A stretch of DNA of 64,000 nt from the NCBI RefSeq assembly GCF_007786455.1, contig NZ_VNJK01000001.1, positions 1,262,074 to 1,326,073 on the forward strand. Reading direction: 5' to 3'. Numbering within the stretch: position 1 is the stretch's first letter; every line of letters starts with the position of its first letter. This document shows, one piece after another, positions 33,995 to 44,531 of the stretch. Origin of the DNA: Paenibacillus agilis. Lineage in GTDB: Bacteria > Bacillota > Bacilli > Paenibacillales > Paenibacillaceae. The notes below the pieces were generated by a model. It was not told the DNA's origin, did not search any database, and was given only the letters and a program-made list of their open reading frames with translations. The position numbers were made by a program, and so were the translations under genes.

Positions 33995-35446
33995 GTGTTT
34001 AGTTATTTAAGGTCTATGTATGGCAAGTTGTTAGTAAGTGTGGCTATAATGTTAAGTTTATTTATGGGGATTTCATCGTTAGCTTATGCTGCTGATGAGG
34101 TAACTACGGCTCAAGTACATCAAGCCCTTGATGCAGTTTGGATTTTAATTGCAGCGGTACTTGTTATTATGATGCAAGCAGGCTTCGCGCTGTTAGAAGC
34201 AGGATCGTCTCGGATGAAAAATGCAGGGCATGTTGCGGGTAAGACAATTTTAACATTTGGCATATGTGCAATTGCATTTTGGATGTTCGGCTTTGGATTT
34301 GGCTTCGGTGAATCGAATGGTTTCTTCGGTACAACAGGTTTCTTCTTCGACGGTAATGAATCAACAGCGGCAGCGCTGTTCAGCTCCCTTGATTTCTCAC
34401 AAGTTCCGATAACGATTAAGTTTTTATTCCAACTTGCATTTGCAGCGATTTCGCTTGCCATAGCATGCGGAGGTTTTGCAGAACGTGCAAAGCTAAGTGT
34501 ATATGTATGGTTTGGTTTTCTCTTTACTATTTTCATTTACCCTGTAGCTGCTCACTGGGTGTGGGGCGGCGGTTGGTTGCATGCATTAGGCATGCAGGAT
34601 TTTGCGGGCTCGGCAGTTGTTCATATGCAAGGTGCGACAGCGGCTTTAATTGCAACGATTATGTTGAAACCTCGTCTTGGAAAATTTAATGCTGAAGGTA
34701 AGCCGACCATTATACCTGGCCATAATCAAGTGCTGTCTGTACTCGGTGTATTGCTATTATGGGTAGGATGGTTTGGTTTTAATCCAGGTAGTACACTTGG
34801 CGCAGTTAATGATGGATTTTTTGGCTATATTGCGATGACAACACAGCTGGCAGCGGCGGCAGGTGCAGTTGCTGCATTGATAGTGTCTTGGTTGGTGTGG
34901 GGGAAGGCTGATATTCCAAGCATGCTGAATGGAGTGCTGGCAGCGCTTGTTGCGATTACGGGGGCATGTGCATTTGTTGAGCCGTGGGCAGCGTTAGTCA
35001 TTGGTGCAGTAGCAGGTATTATTACCTTTTTCACAGCTCAATGGATCGAACGTCTTGGAATTGATGATCCGGTATATGCGTTTTCAGTACACGGTGTAGC
35101 TGGAATTTGGGGAGCGCTATCGACAGGGTTCTTTGCAGCTCCTGCGTTAGTAGAGAAAGTTGGAGTTGGTAAAGCAGGTTTATTATACGGCGGGGGCTGG
35201 GAACAGCTCGTTGTACAAACGATAGGAATTATGGGTGTGTTTGTATTCGTTGCTATTTTGTCCTTTGCTATTTTCTTTGTACTAAAAATAACGATTGGGC
35301 TAAGAGTTTCGGAAGAAGAAGAGCTTGTTGGATTGGATATGAGCGAACATGGCGTTTACGGTTATCCAGAACAAATGAAAGTGCTGCATCAACATGAACA
35401 GCTATCTTCAGCTTCAAAAGTGGATCGTCATGAAGGGGTGAGTTGA
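33995..35446 (+). CDS. amt: Ammonium transporter
   Basis: A 483-residue channel-type ammonium transporter. Its first 32 residues form a signal peptide ending SLAYA, as in Amt proteins that are processed. Eleven membrane segments follow, with the twin pore histidines in SAVVHMQGATAAL and FSVHGVAGIWGAL, and the external vestibule GFGFGESNGFFG. The start is GTG at 33995, nine bases after AAAGGGGAG; the ATG at 33935 lacks a site. No glnK/PII gene is beside it. Instead, a GlnD-like nucleotidyltransferase gene starts four bases after the stop. Confidence 0.94.
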   Translation: MFSYLRSMYGKLLVSVAIMLSLFMGISSLAYAADEVTTAQVHQALDAVWILIAAVLVIMMQAGFALLEAGSSRMKNAGHVAGKTILTFGICAIAFWMFGFGFGFGESNGFFGTTGFFFDGNESTAAALFSSLDFSQVPITIKFLFQLAFAAISLAIACGGFAERAKLSVYVWFGFLFTIFIYPVAAHWVWGGGWLHALGMQDFAGSAVVHMQGATAALIATIMLKPRLGKFNAEGKPTIIPGHNQVLSVLGVLLLWVGWFGFNPGSTLGAVNDGFFGYIAMTTQLAAAAGAVAALIVSWLVWGKADIPSMLNGVLAALVAITGACAFVEPWAALVIGAVAGIITFFTAQWIERLGIDDPVYAFSVHGVAGIWGALSTGFFAAPALVEKVGVGKAGLLYGGGWEQLVVQTIGIMGVFVFVAILSFAIFFVLKITIGLRVSEEEELVGLDMSEHGVYGYPEQMKVLHQHEQLSSASKVDRHEGVS

Positions 35447-35450
35447 TTGC

Positions 35451-36599
35451 GTGAATCATCCTATAGGAAATAACAGTTGCTCCGCCTATTTAGAGCAGTG
35501 GATGCGTTATTTACAAGTGATAAATAGGTATGAGGATTCATTTGATGCAAAATTAAAAGGATGGAAGCAGCTCCGAATGCAATGGCTGTCTGGAGTCGAG
35601 TCCGATTTTGATTTGCCTGATTTTCCTCTATCTATAGGTGTGCGTTATCAAATTGTAACCGCCTGTTATGATGCGCTTTTTGGGGAAGTTGCTTTATATG
35701 TAGAAAGGCAACTCATAAATAGCGGCTATGGTCCACCTCCTGTTCCGTATGCTTTCGTCTTATTTGGGAGTGGAGGGCGCAAGGAGATGCTTCCTTGGAG
35801 TGATCAGGATCATGGTCTCCTATGGCAGCCTGTTGAGAATGAATCACAGCGAATTGCAGTGGAGCAGTATTTCAGTGTTTGGGGAAGCTGCATGGTAAAT
35901 GTGCTAAGGGAGATTGGATTTACACCGTGCAGCGGGAAAGTGCTGGCAAGTGAAGTGATGTGGCGAGGTTCGCTTGATGAATGGAAGATGAAAGCAGAAC
36001 AATGGATTCGGATGGCTGATTGGGAACATATTCGATATTTTTCGATTGCGCTTGATATGAGAACTGTTTATGGAGCAGCTCATTTAGAAGCAGAGTGGAG
36101 ACAATATATAAGGAAACTGAGAGATTGTTCTGACTCTACTGCGGTTTCTCATACGGCATTGGTGCGCAATCAGCAGCATCGTAAGCTGGCTCATAATGCA
36201 TTTGGACAATTAATAAAGGAACGAACACATCCTTATGTCGGTCAAGTTGACATTAAATATCGGATATACGTACCTATTGTGCAGCTTGTTCGAACAACCT
36301 CGTGGATCGTGGATGATGCTGCTCATTCATTATCTACGAAGGAGCGTATGGAAGGTATTTTATCTACGTGGTCAGATAGCGAGGAACGACAGACGATTAG
36401 AAAATTGTATGCATACTGGGATGATGTGCTGGCAATTAGATGGATGTGTGGGACAGAGGTTCAAGATGGCATGTGTAATGGAACGGGGATGATTGATCCC
36501 GAACAATTGCATGAATTACAGAAGCTGGCCTTGCGTAGAAGTTCGCAAAGTATAGAGAAGTGGTCAAAAGTATTGAATAGGAGGTGCGAGCGTGGTTGA
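35451..36599 (+). CDS. DUF294 nucleotidyltransferase-like protein (GlnD superfamily)
   Basis: A 382-residue soluble protein. The motif LFGSGGRKEMLPWSDQDHGL (residues ~103-122) is the nucleotidyltransferase active site of DUF294/GlnD, with the GS and DxD-like pairs; the C-terminal half, with NAFGQLIKERT, is the putative substrate-binding helical domain. No CBS domains are present, unlike many DUF294 proteins. GTG start with GGGGTGAG nine bases upstream. It is four bases after amt and overlaps the exonuclease gene by eight, so the three form one operon. Nucleotidylation of a partner protein is inference. Confidence 0.8.
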   Translation: MNHPIGNNSCSAYLEQWMRYLQVINRYEDSFDAKLKGWKQLRMQWLSGVESDFDLPDFPLSIGVRYQIVTACYDALFGEVALYVERQLINSGYGPPPVPYAFVLFGSGGRKEMLPWSDQDHGLLWQPVENESQRIAVEQYFSVWGSCMVNVLREIGFTPCSGKVLASEVMWRGSLDEWKMKAEQWIRMADWEHIRYFSIALDMRTVYGAAHLEAEWRQYIRKLRDCSDSTAVSHTALVRNQQHRKLAHNAFGQLIKERTHPYVGQVDIKYRIYVPIVQLVRTTSWIVDDAAHSLSTKERMEGILSTWSDSEERQTIRKLYAYWDDVLAIRWMCGTEVQDGMCNGTGMIDPEQLHELQKLALRRSSQSIEKWSKVLNRRCERG

Positions 36600-37413
36600 A
36601 GGAGAAGATAACTTACGTCGAAGTTGGTGGAAGCGGCTGGATCGGTTACAGCCTAAAAACGCAGGTGCTGAACCGAAGCGCGCACCTTCCAGTTCTGAGT
36701 CGTGGATGTCAGGTCTGGCATCTTCCAATCTGAAGACGGAAGGGGCTAAAAAAGCGTACGAGCGTGCTCGTCAAAAAGAAAGATTGAAACTTGAATCCGA
36801 TGGCAGTATACAACGTCTACATGTGCTTGATATTCCATTGAAGGAGCTTCCTGTTGTCGTGATCGATCTGGAGATGACAGGATTTGAACCGCATGCAGAT
36901 GAAATTGTATCCTTTGGGGCTTGGCGTCTGCAAGGGAAGAAATGGGGTGAAGGAGAAGACGCACATTTTTATCAAATTGTTAATCCGGGCATACGGATAC
37001 CTGCTGCAACGGAGCGATTATTGAATATAACTTCAGAAGAGGCTGCTCAAGCGATTCCTGTGTCAGAAGGGTTGACGAAGTTTATGGATTACGTAGGAGA
37101 GCGAATCGTCATTGCGCATGCAAGCGCGCATGACAAAGCGTTCTTGCGTACAGCCTTGTGGCGATATTTTAAAATTCCGTGGCGCCATCGTATGTTGGAT
37201 ACGATGATGATTGCTCGATGGCTCTATCCGCAGCTTAGGTCCAGCGATTTAGATATGCTTCTGCAGCATATTGGCATCAATGTAGAGCAGCGCCATCATG
37301 CTCTATGGGATGCGCGAGCGACGGCTGAGCTATGGCTGCATTTTGTTGAACAAGCTGAAAAAAGAAGGGTGACGACGTTAAGGGAAATGTATATGTATTT
37401 AAGCCAATACTAG
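36592..37413 (+). CDS. DEDDh 3'-5' exonuclease domain protein
   Basis: A 273-residue protein with a basic 85-residue N-terminal region and an exonuclease domain of the DnaQ/PolC-epsilon type. VIDLEMTGFEP gives the first acidic pair, IVIAHASAHDKAFL the second, and HHALWDARATAEL the catalytic histidine and last aspartate. It would degrade single-stranded DNA or RNA ends. GTG start after AGGAGGTGCGAGC, overlapping the DUF294 gene by eight bases. DUF294 and DnaQ-like genes occur as pairs in many bacteria, but their joint role is unknown. Confidence 0.85.
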   Translation: MVEGEDNLRRSWWKRLDRLQPKNAGAEPKRAPSSSESWMSGLASSNLKTEGAKKAYERARQKERLKLESDGSIQRLHVLDIPLKELPVVVIDLEMTGFEPHADEIVSFGAWRLQGKKWGEGEDAHFYQIVNPGIRIPAATERLLNITSEEAAQAIPVSEGLTKFMDYVGERIVIAHASAHDKAFLRTALWRYFKIPWRHRMLDTMMIARWLYPQLRSSDLDMLLQHIGINVEQRHHALWDARATAELWLHFVEQAEKRRVTTLREMYMYLSQY

Positions 37414-37430
37414 TATTTCAGTTTAGTAGT

Positions 37431-37862
37431 TTAGAAGTGCGTGTAATAGCTAAACGATGGTTTATCCAATCCAGATTGGAACGAAACAACTAGCCATCCT
37501 GCCCATATTGCTTGCGTGTCCCTCCATCCCAGCTTGTCCTCGAGGCTAATTGTGGCTGGGGTATGAGGATGCGAATGTACGAGTATGCGTTCCCACTGTG
37601 TCTCTGGATAACGGAATAACAGTGGGATGTATATGGATGGATCAAGATGAAAACGATGTTGTGGATGCTGATCCGTATTTGGAATAGGCTCGAAAATGTG
37701 AAAAGCATGCGGTCTTAGGTGTTTATCACGTAGCAATATTCCACATGCTTCATTAGGATAGTTTATGCGCAAATGCTCCAGCATGGATTGAATAGCAGAC
37801 GGCATAATAGATAGCGTGCCTATAGGTAACGGGTTGGCTTGAATGTTATGTGTATTTGTCAT
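37431..37862 (-). CDS. JAMM/MPN (M67 family) metallopeptidase-like protein
   Basis: A 143-residue single-domain protein with a complete JAMM zinc motif: E38 in PNEACGILL, then H96, H98, S106 and D109 in VHSHPHTPATISLED, matching the E..HxHx7SxxD pattern. Bacterial members remove ubiquitin-like tags or act in cysteine and thiamine-type sulfur transfer (Mec+/CysM systems), though no ThiS, MoaD or cysM gene is nearby. GGAGAG is 12 bases before the ATG. It is convergent with the exonuclease gene, only 17 bases away, without an obvious terminator between them. Confidence 0.82.
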   Translation of the reverse strand: MTNTHNIQANPLPIGTLSIMPSAIQSMLEHLRINYPNEACGILLRDKHLRPHAFHIFEPIPNTDQHPQHRFHLDPSIYIPLLFRYPETQWERILVHSHPHTPATISLEDKLGWRDTQAIWAGWLVVSFQSGLDKPSFSYYTHF

Positions 37863-38200
37863 TGTGTTTTAGCGCTCTCCTGCTTTTCAATGTGTATATA
37901 TATAAATTATAGCTGATTTATTACGATTATTCATAGAAGGGGCGTATCTCAATGGAAGGCTTGGGAGCGCCTTTTTATGTCTAATAATCAATTTTACACC
38001 TAATGAAGTGAGATTCGCAGCTAAATAATATAGGAAGCTACCTTAGCAGATGAAGGTGTGCATAGCCTCAATGGCGAACGTTAGTGGAATGAATCTGTTA
38101 CAGCGGAGTAAGAAAACGATTGACAGTACCTGCAATCATTGCTAGATCTATGGAATCAATTTCATGATGAAGAAACTTTAAATATTGTATTTCTCAAAAA

Positions 38201-38238
38201 AGAAAGCGTTGTCATTTGAGAGGGAAATGTGCTAGTAT
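38201..38238 (+). promoter_or_regulatory. Promoter overlapped by a candidate CRE, upstream of the LPMO gene
   Basis: AGAAAGCGTTGTCA (38201-38214) matches the CcpA consensus in all but the first base. Its last six bases, TTGTCA, are also the -35 of a promoter with an 18-base spacer and TGCTAGTAT as an extended -10 (TAGTAT 38233-38238). The 747-base gap (37863-38609) otherwise shows a possible terminator at 37937-37976 and the inverted repeat at 38502; no ORF. Confidence 0.6.
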
Positions 38239-38501
38239 GTGATCACACCCAGTATAACCCAGTGATTTTTCTCACTCCACTTATTCGACCTACAAGGTTC
38301 GTTCTCCAATAATAATCTGCCTATCATTTAAATACTGCATTTTCACAGATATCCCACATATTTTTTTGAAGCAGCATGCTTTAACTCACATTGTTTAGCA
38401 TGGTTTAGCTTTGTAAATCTATTTCTCCAAGTGTTATAAAGTTCCTACAACTCCTACATTAAAATTCCATATTCCGATATGTGAGCGATATACAACACAC
38501 G

Positions 38502-38527
38502 ATATAGACGCTTATTTGCGTTTATAT
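38502..38527 (+). promoter_or_regulatory. Inverted repeat upstream of the LPMO gene
   Basis: ATATAGACGC and GCGTTTATAT, matching at nine of ten positions, are separated by TTATTT. It lies 82 bases before the LPMO start, a typical operator or leader-hairpin geometry. Confidence 0.45.
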
Positions 38528-38609
38528 AAATTTCTCTAAAAGGAGGGGTGAGCGTTTACCAGCGTTCAGTCATGGCTAAGACAAGTCCAAAAATTAAAGG
38601 AGGCTGTTG

Positions 38610-39965
38610 ATGATGGATCAAAGGTTCAACCTGCGCATGTTGGGTTCCAAGTGGCTGCTAGTAGGAATGACCGCTATTCTCACAGTAATTTTGGTACTGC
38701 TTATGTCTGACAAAGCTTTCGCTCACGGTTATATCGAAGGGCCTGCTAGCAGGGGCTATTTGTGTAAAACGGGTCAAAATACGAATTGTGGGCCAATTGT
38801 GTATGAGCCACAAAGTTTGGAAGGACCAAAAGGATTCCCAGCTGCTGGTCCGGCGGACGGCAAGTTGGCAAGTGCTGGTCTTGGTGGATTTGATCAGTTG
38901 AACGCGCAATCTTCGACGCGCTGGACAAAGGTGAATATGTCGAGTGGTACCGTAACGTTTAACTGGAAATTAACAGCAGCACATGCAACAACAAAATGGG
39001 AGTACTTTATTACGAAGCCGAATTGGGATCCGAATGCGCCGTTGTCTCGTGCTCAATTCGATTTGACGCCTTTCTGTTCTGTCAACACCGGTGGTGCACG
39101 ACCGCCATTTAATTATTCGGATACTTGTAATGTACCGCAGCGGACAGGCTACCATGTTATTTTGGCGGTATGGACCGTCCATGATACGCCTAATGCATTC
39201 TACAATGTCATTGACGCGAATTTCGGCGGAGGATCTAGCGACACAACTCCACCGACAGTGCCTTCCTCACTAGCTGTGACAGGAAAAACTTCTAATTCAG
39301 TTTCTCTGTCATGGAATGCGGCTACAGATAATGTAGGCGTCAGCCAATACAAGATTTACAACGGAAGCTCATTGGTGGCAAGCATTTCTAGTTCCAATAC
39401 GAGCTATACGGTTTCAGGCTTAACGCCGAATACAAGTTACACGTTCTCAGTCGTTGCTGTAGATGGAGCGGGCAACTCTTCAGTGCCTAGCGGTTCTATC
39501 GCAGCCACAACTAATCCAGCTATTGTAGATGTAGCTCCGCCTACAGCACCAAGCAATCTACATGTGATGGGCTCGCCGACATCTAATTCGGTGCCACTCA
39601 TGTGGTCTGCTTCGACAGACAATGTTGGGGTTACAGGATATAAAGTGTATAATGGCTCAAATCTTGTAGCTACCGTATCAGGCAGTACAACTAGCTATAC
39701 GGTTACGGGATTGGCAGCAGCTACTTCGTATACTTTTACCGTATATGCTGTGGATGGCGCGAACAACCAATCGCCAGCCAGCAATTCTATCTCAGCTACA
39801 ACGTCTCAGCCTCCTGCAGCTACGCCTTGGGCAGCCAATACAGCTTATACAGTTGGTCAATTGGTTTCCTACAATGGAGCGACCTACGAGTGTCGTCAAC
39901 CGCACACTTCATTACTAGGTTGGGAGCCGACTTCTGTACCAGCGCTGTGGAAGCTCGTTCCATAA
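38610..39965 (+). CDS. AA10 lytic polysaccharide monooxygenase with two Fn3 domains and a chitin-binding module
   Basis: A secreted 451-residue enzyme for oxidative cleavage of chitin or cellulose. The signal peptide ends KAFA and leaves H39 as the new N terminus, which with H125 (LTAAHATTKW) forms the copper histidine brace. The AA10 domain runs to about residue 205, followed by two fibronectin type III domains (about 213-300 and 310-400) and a C-terminal CBM5/12 (WAANTAYTVGQLVSYNGATY, then GWEP and W near the end). AAAGGAGG is six bases before the ATG at 38610. Old names include chitin-binding protein and GbpA. A CRE-controlled promoter lies far upstream. Confidence 0.93.
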   Translation: MMDQRFNLRMLGSKWLLVGMTAILTVILVLLMSDKAFAHGYIEGPASRGYLCKTGQNTNCGPIVYEPQSLEGPKGFPAAGPADGKLASAGLGGFDQLNAQSSTRWTKVNMSSGTVTFNWKLTAAHATTKWEYFITKPNWDPNAPLSRAQFDLTPFCSVNTGGARPPFNYSDTCNVPQRTGYHVILAVWTVHDTPNAFYNVIDANFGGGSSDTTPPTVPSSLAVTGKTSNSVSLSWNAATDNVGVSQYKIYNGSSLVASISSSNTSYTVSGLTPNTSYTFSVVAVDGAGNSSVPSGSIAATTNPAIVDVAPPTAPSNLHVMGSPTSNSVPLMWSASTDNVGVTGYKVYNGSNLVATVSGSTTSYTVTGLAAATSYTFTVYAVDGANNQSPASNSISATTSQPPAATPWAANTAYTVGQLVSYNGATYECRQPHTSLLGWEPTSVPALWKLVP

Positions 39966-40007
39966 ACTAGGTGTCATTGCTAGACTAGCTGTTCGGTGAT
40001 TGAAGCT

Positions 40008-40041
40008 AGAAAGACCTCACAAGATTTGGTGAGGTCTTTCT
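40008..40041 (+). terminator. Terminator after the LPMO gene
   Basis: AGAAAGACCTCAC pairs with GTGAGGTCTTTCT around AAGATTTG. The T run that follows is interrupted. Confidence 0.75.
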
Positions 40042-40089
40042 GTCGTTATTTTTGTATGGTGTATGCTGGGAGGAACCTGCTCGTATTTT

Positions 40090-40118
40090 TTGTATCTTTG
40101 GAGAAAAAAGGGTACAAT
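40090..40118 (+). promoter_or_regulatory. Sigma-A promoter of the thioredoxin-like gene
   Basis: TTGTAT (40090-40095), a 17-base spacer and TACAAT (40113-40118), 35 bases before the start codon. Confidence 0.65.
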
Positions 40119-40152
40119 AATAAGAATACGGTTACCAGAAAGGGCATTGCGG

Positions 40153-40713
40153 ATGATGAGAAAAAGTACAATCATACTAGCTTTGGTGCTTCTTTTAGGC
40201 GCAACAGGCATTTGGTTAAATACAAAATCAGCAGGCTTAGAACGTGAAACATCTGCTGCAGTACGGAATTCAAAAGTAGCTCCGCTTGTAAATTATCAGG
40301 CGCCGGCATTCGAATTGAAATCGATCGATGGCACGCAAACGTATCGAGTAGGTGGAGAAAGGGAACGACCTGTGTTGATTAACTTTTGGGCATCATGGTG
40401 CGGCCCTTGCAAGTTGGAAGCTCCTGATCTCGTAAAAATATATGCGAAGTATCAAAGTCAGCTCGATATGTATGCAGTTAATGTGACATCTACAGATAGT
40501 AAGAAGGATGCCCAAGCATTCGTCGATGAATATGGGCTAATTAACCCGATATTGATGGATTTGGATGGCAGTGTGTTTGGTGCCTATAACGGTATGGCTT
40601 TTCCAACGAATTTGCTTATAGACAAAAGCGGTACCATACGGAAACTTTATATTGGACTCCGTCCAGCAAGCCAGATTGAAGCTGACATTCAAGAGCTGTT
40701 GGATGAGAAATAG
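40153..40713 (+). CDS. TlpA/ResA-like membrane-anchored thiol-disulfide oxidoreductase
   Basis: A 186-residue protein with an N-terminal membrane anchor (about residues 5-22) and an external thioredoxin domain. The active site is WCGPC (C83 and C86) in INFWASWCGPCK, and MAFPTNLLID provides the cis-proline loop. Such proteins reduce apocytochrome c or other exported thiols; no cytochrome-maturation genes are nearby. The frame extends to 40063, but AAAGGG and the promoter at 40090-40118 fix the start at 40153. The gene ends in a shared terminator. Confidence 0.88.
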   Translation: MMRKSTIILALVLLLGATGIWLNTKSAGLERETSAAVRNSKVAPLVNYQAPAFELKSIDGTQTYRVGGERERPVLINFWASWCGPCKLEAPDLVKIYAKYQSQLDMYAVNVTSTDSKKDAQAFVDEYGLINPILMDLDGSVFGAYNGMAFPTNLLIDKSGTIRKLYIGLRPASQIEADIQELLDEK

Positions 40714-40722
40714 GTATATACA

Positions 40723-40771
40723 AAATGCCCTGAACATCTTAGAGACAAGCTGTTCGGGGCATTTATATTTT
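40723..40771. terminator. Bidirectional terminator between the thioredoxin-like gene and cimA
   Basis: AAATGCCC.GAACA pairs with TGTTC.GGGCATTT, with ATATTTT on one side and TTTTG on the other. Confidence 0.8.
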
Positions 40772-42383
40772 AATGATTCACGATGCCGAGACTTTCCTTG
40801 CGCTCATTGGTCTGAAGCTTTTTCTCCTTGCCATAAAGAGCGTAACGGATACTGTCCACAAGGGCTTCCCAGCTTGCTTCAATTACGTTCTGGGAAACAC
40901 CAACGGTACTCCACGTATGTTCGAAGTCTGTTGACTCAATAAGTACACGGACTTTGGCGGCAGTCGTGTCGCTTTCATCTAGTACGCGAACCTTGTAATC
41001 GGTTAGATGCATATCCTCAATGCCTGGATAATGGCGTGATAATGCTTTGCGAAGGGCATTGTCCAACGCATTGACAGGGCCGTTGCCTTCAGCAGCCATA
41101 TAAATCGACTCGTTATCGATATTAATCTTCACGATTGCCTCGGATACAACAGGTCGATTTTTGGATTTTTCTACTAATATTTTGAATGATTCAAATTGGA
41201 ATGGTTCTTGTTCATTGCTAATCGCTTGTCGCAGCATCAGCTCTAATGAAGCATCGGCTCCTTCGAATTGATAGCCTTCATGCTCCAATTGCTTGATACG
41301 TTCGATGATTGCTTTCGTCGCAGGCTTGCCGGCGTCCAATTCGTAGCCAAGCTGCTGCGCCTTAGACAATACGTTGCTCTGACCTGCAAGCTCAGAGACG
41401 AGTACACGCTGCTTATTGCCGACTAGCTCTGGTTGGATATGCTCATATGTGCGCGAATCTTTTAGAATAGCAGAGACATGTATGCCGCCTTTATGAGCGA
41501 AAGATGCATTTCCGACGTATGGCTGATTAACAGGCATATTAACGTTAGCGATTTCGCTTACGTAACGCGCAACTGAAGTCAGTTGTTGAAGCTGATCGTC
41601 GGCGATGCAGTTATAGTCGAGTTTTAGCTGAAGATTTGGTATAATCGAACATAGGTTTGCATTTCCGCAGCGTTCTCCGTAGCCATTCATTGTGCCTTGT
41701 ACTTGGAGTGCGCCTGCTTGCACGGCAGCCAAGCTGTTTGCAACTGCTAATTCACAATCGTTGTGCGTATGGATGCCTATCTTCACTTGAGTGCCTTCTA
41801 TAGCAGCGCTTACGATCTGATGAATCTCATGAGGGAGCGTTCCGCCATTCGTATCGCATAGAACAACCCAATCAGCTCCAGCATTTGCAGCTGTACGAAG
41901 CACTTGTAAGGCGTATTCACTGTTGTGCTTAAAGCCATCGAAGAAATGCTCGGCATCAAGCATCACTTCTAATTGATGCTGTTTCAAGTATGCAATAGAG
42001 TCGGCAATCATCGCCAAGTTTTCCTCCAATGAGGTTTGCAGGGCGGTATGCACGTGGAAGTCCCATGCCTTACCGACGAGTGTTGCTGCAGGAACTTGGG
42101 CTTCGATAATGCGATTCAAATTCGCATCTTGATCGGCAATTGAATCTTTGCGTCGCGTGCTTCCAAATGCGACAAAGCGTGCGTTCCAAGTGTAGGATTT
42201 GATTCTTCTGAAAAATTCGATATCTTTGCTGTTGGAGCCCGGAATGCCGCCTTCAATATAATGAACGCCAAGGGAATCGAGTCGCCTGGCGATCTTAAAT
42301 TTGTCTTCAGCTGATAGACTAATGCCTTCTCCTTGTGTACCGTCACGTAAGGTCGTATCGAATATTGCAATCGACTTTTTCAT
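40770..42383 (-). CDS. cimA: Citramalate synthase
   Basis: A 537-residue enzyme condensing pyruvate and acetyl-CoA to (R)-citramalate, the first step of the threonine-independent isoleucine route. The HMGL-like TIM barrel starts FDTTLRDGTQGEG with the metal aspartate and catalytic arginine; HTHNDCELA gives the metal-binding histidines, and GGIPGSNSKD is typical of CimA rather than LeuA. The C-terminal part is the LeuA dimer/allosteric domain. GGAGGAGGAAC precedes the ATG. No other branched-chain amino acid genes are adjacent, and I see no T-box upstream. Confidence 0.92.
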   Translation of the reverse strand: MKKSIAIFDTTLRDGTQGEGISLSAEDKFKIARRLDSLGVHYIEGGIPGSNSKDIEFFRRIKSYTWNARFVAFGSTRRKDSIADQDANLNRIIEAQVPAATLVGKAWDFHVHTALQTSLEENLAMIADSIAYLKQHQLEVMLDAEHFFDGFKHNSEYALQVLRTAANAGADWVVLCDTNGGTLPHEIHQIVSAAIEGTQVKIGIHTHNDCELAVANSLAAVQAGALQVQGTMNGYGERCGNANLCSIIPNLQLKLDYNCIADDQLQQLTSVARYVSEIANVNMPVNQPYVGNASFAHKGGIHVSAILKDSRTYEHIQPELVGNKQRVLVSELAGQSNVLSKAQQLGYELDAGKPATKAIIERIKQLEHEGYQFEGADASLELMLRQAISNEQEPFQFESFKILVEKSKNRPVVSEAIVKINIDNESIYMAAEGNGPVNALDNALRKALSRHYPGIEDMHLTDYKVRVLDESDTTAAKVRVLIESTDFEHTWSTVGVSQNVIEASWEALVDSIRYALYGKEKKLQTNERKESLGIVNH

Positions 42384-42396
42384 GATAGTTCCTCCT

Positions 42397-42446
42397 CCAG
42401 ATCGTTTCAGGATGAATCTGGTATTATTTTTTTTCTAATTATAGCA
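42397..42446 (-). promoter_or_regulatory. Extended -10 promoter and leader hairpin of cimA
   Basis: On the minus strand TGCTATAAT occupies 42446-42438, about 55 bases before the start codon. The short leader carries CCAGAT/ATCTGG (42421-42397), a 6-base stem that ends immediately before the GGAGGAGG ribosome site. Confidence 0.5.
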
Positions 42447-42646
42447 TTGCGTTTGTATTTGTATAGCAGTAATTTCCTGCGTCACCCGATTAATGCCCTA
42501 GAGAACAATTGGGAGTACGAATGTATTACAATATATAGGGAAAACAAGCTTGTGTGCTGCATGGTATTGTCTTGCGTTGCATTAGATAATAGCCGTTTAT
42601 TTCATAGATAGGTTCTAGTCTTTCGGAAAAGAGAGGAAGGTATAAG

Positions 42647-44372
<1,726 letters not shown>

Positions 44373-44412
44373 GTTATATAGAGATTATAAAGAGAATACA
44401 CCCAACCAACCA

Positions 44413-44437
44413 AATCCTCGCCTCGGCGGGGATTTTT
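44413..44437 (+). terminator. Terminator after fer
   Basis: AATCCTCGC and GCGGGGATT form a 9-base stem with a CTCG loop, followed by TTT. Confidence 0.8.
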
Positions 44438-44531
44438 AACTATATACATATTTTCATATGAAGGAACACTTGTGATCTGGTTGTCAATTGCCGATATAGG
44501 AAATATAGAGGCAGGGGGAGTTGAGGACATA

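Noticed and set aside
42384-42646. T-box or LexA box in the gap between cimA and dinB
   Set aside because: I looked for the T-box sequence GGGTGGTACCGCG and the CGAAC-N4-GTTCG LexA pattern and found neither.
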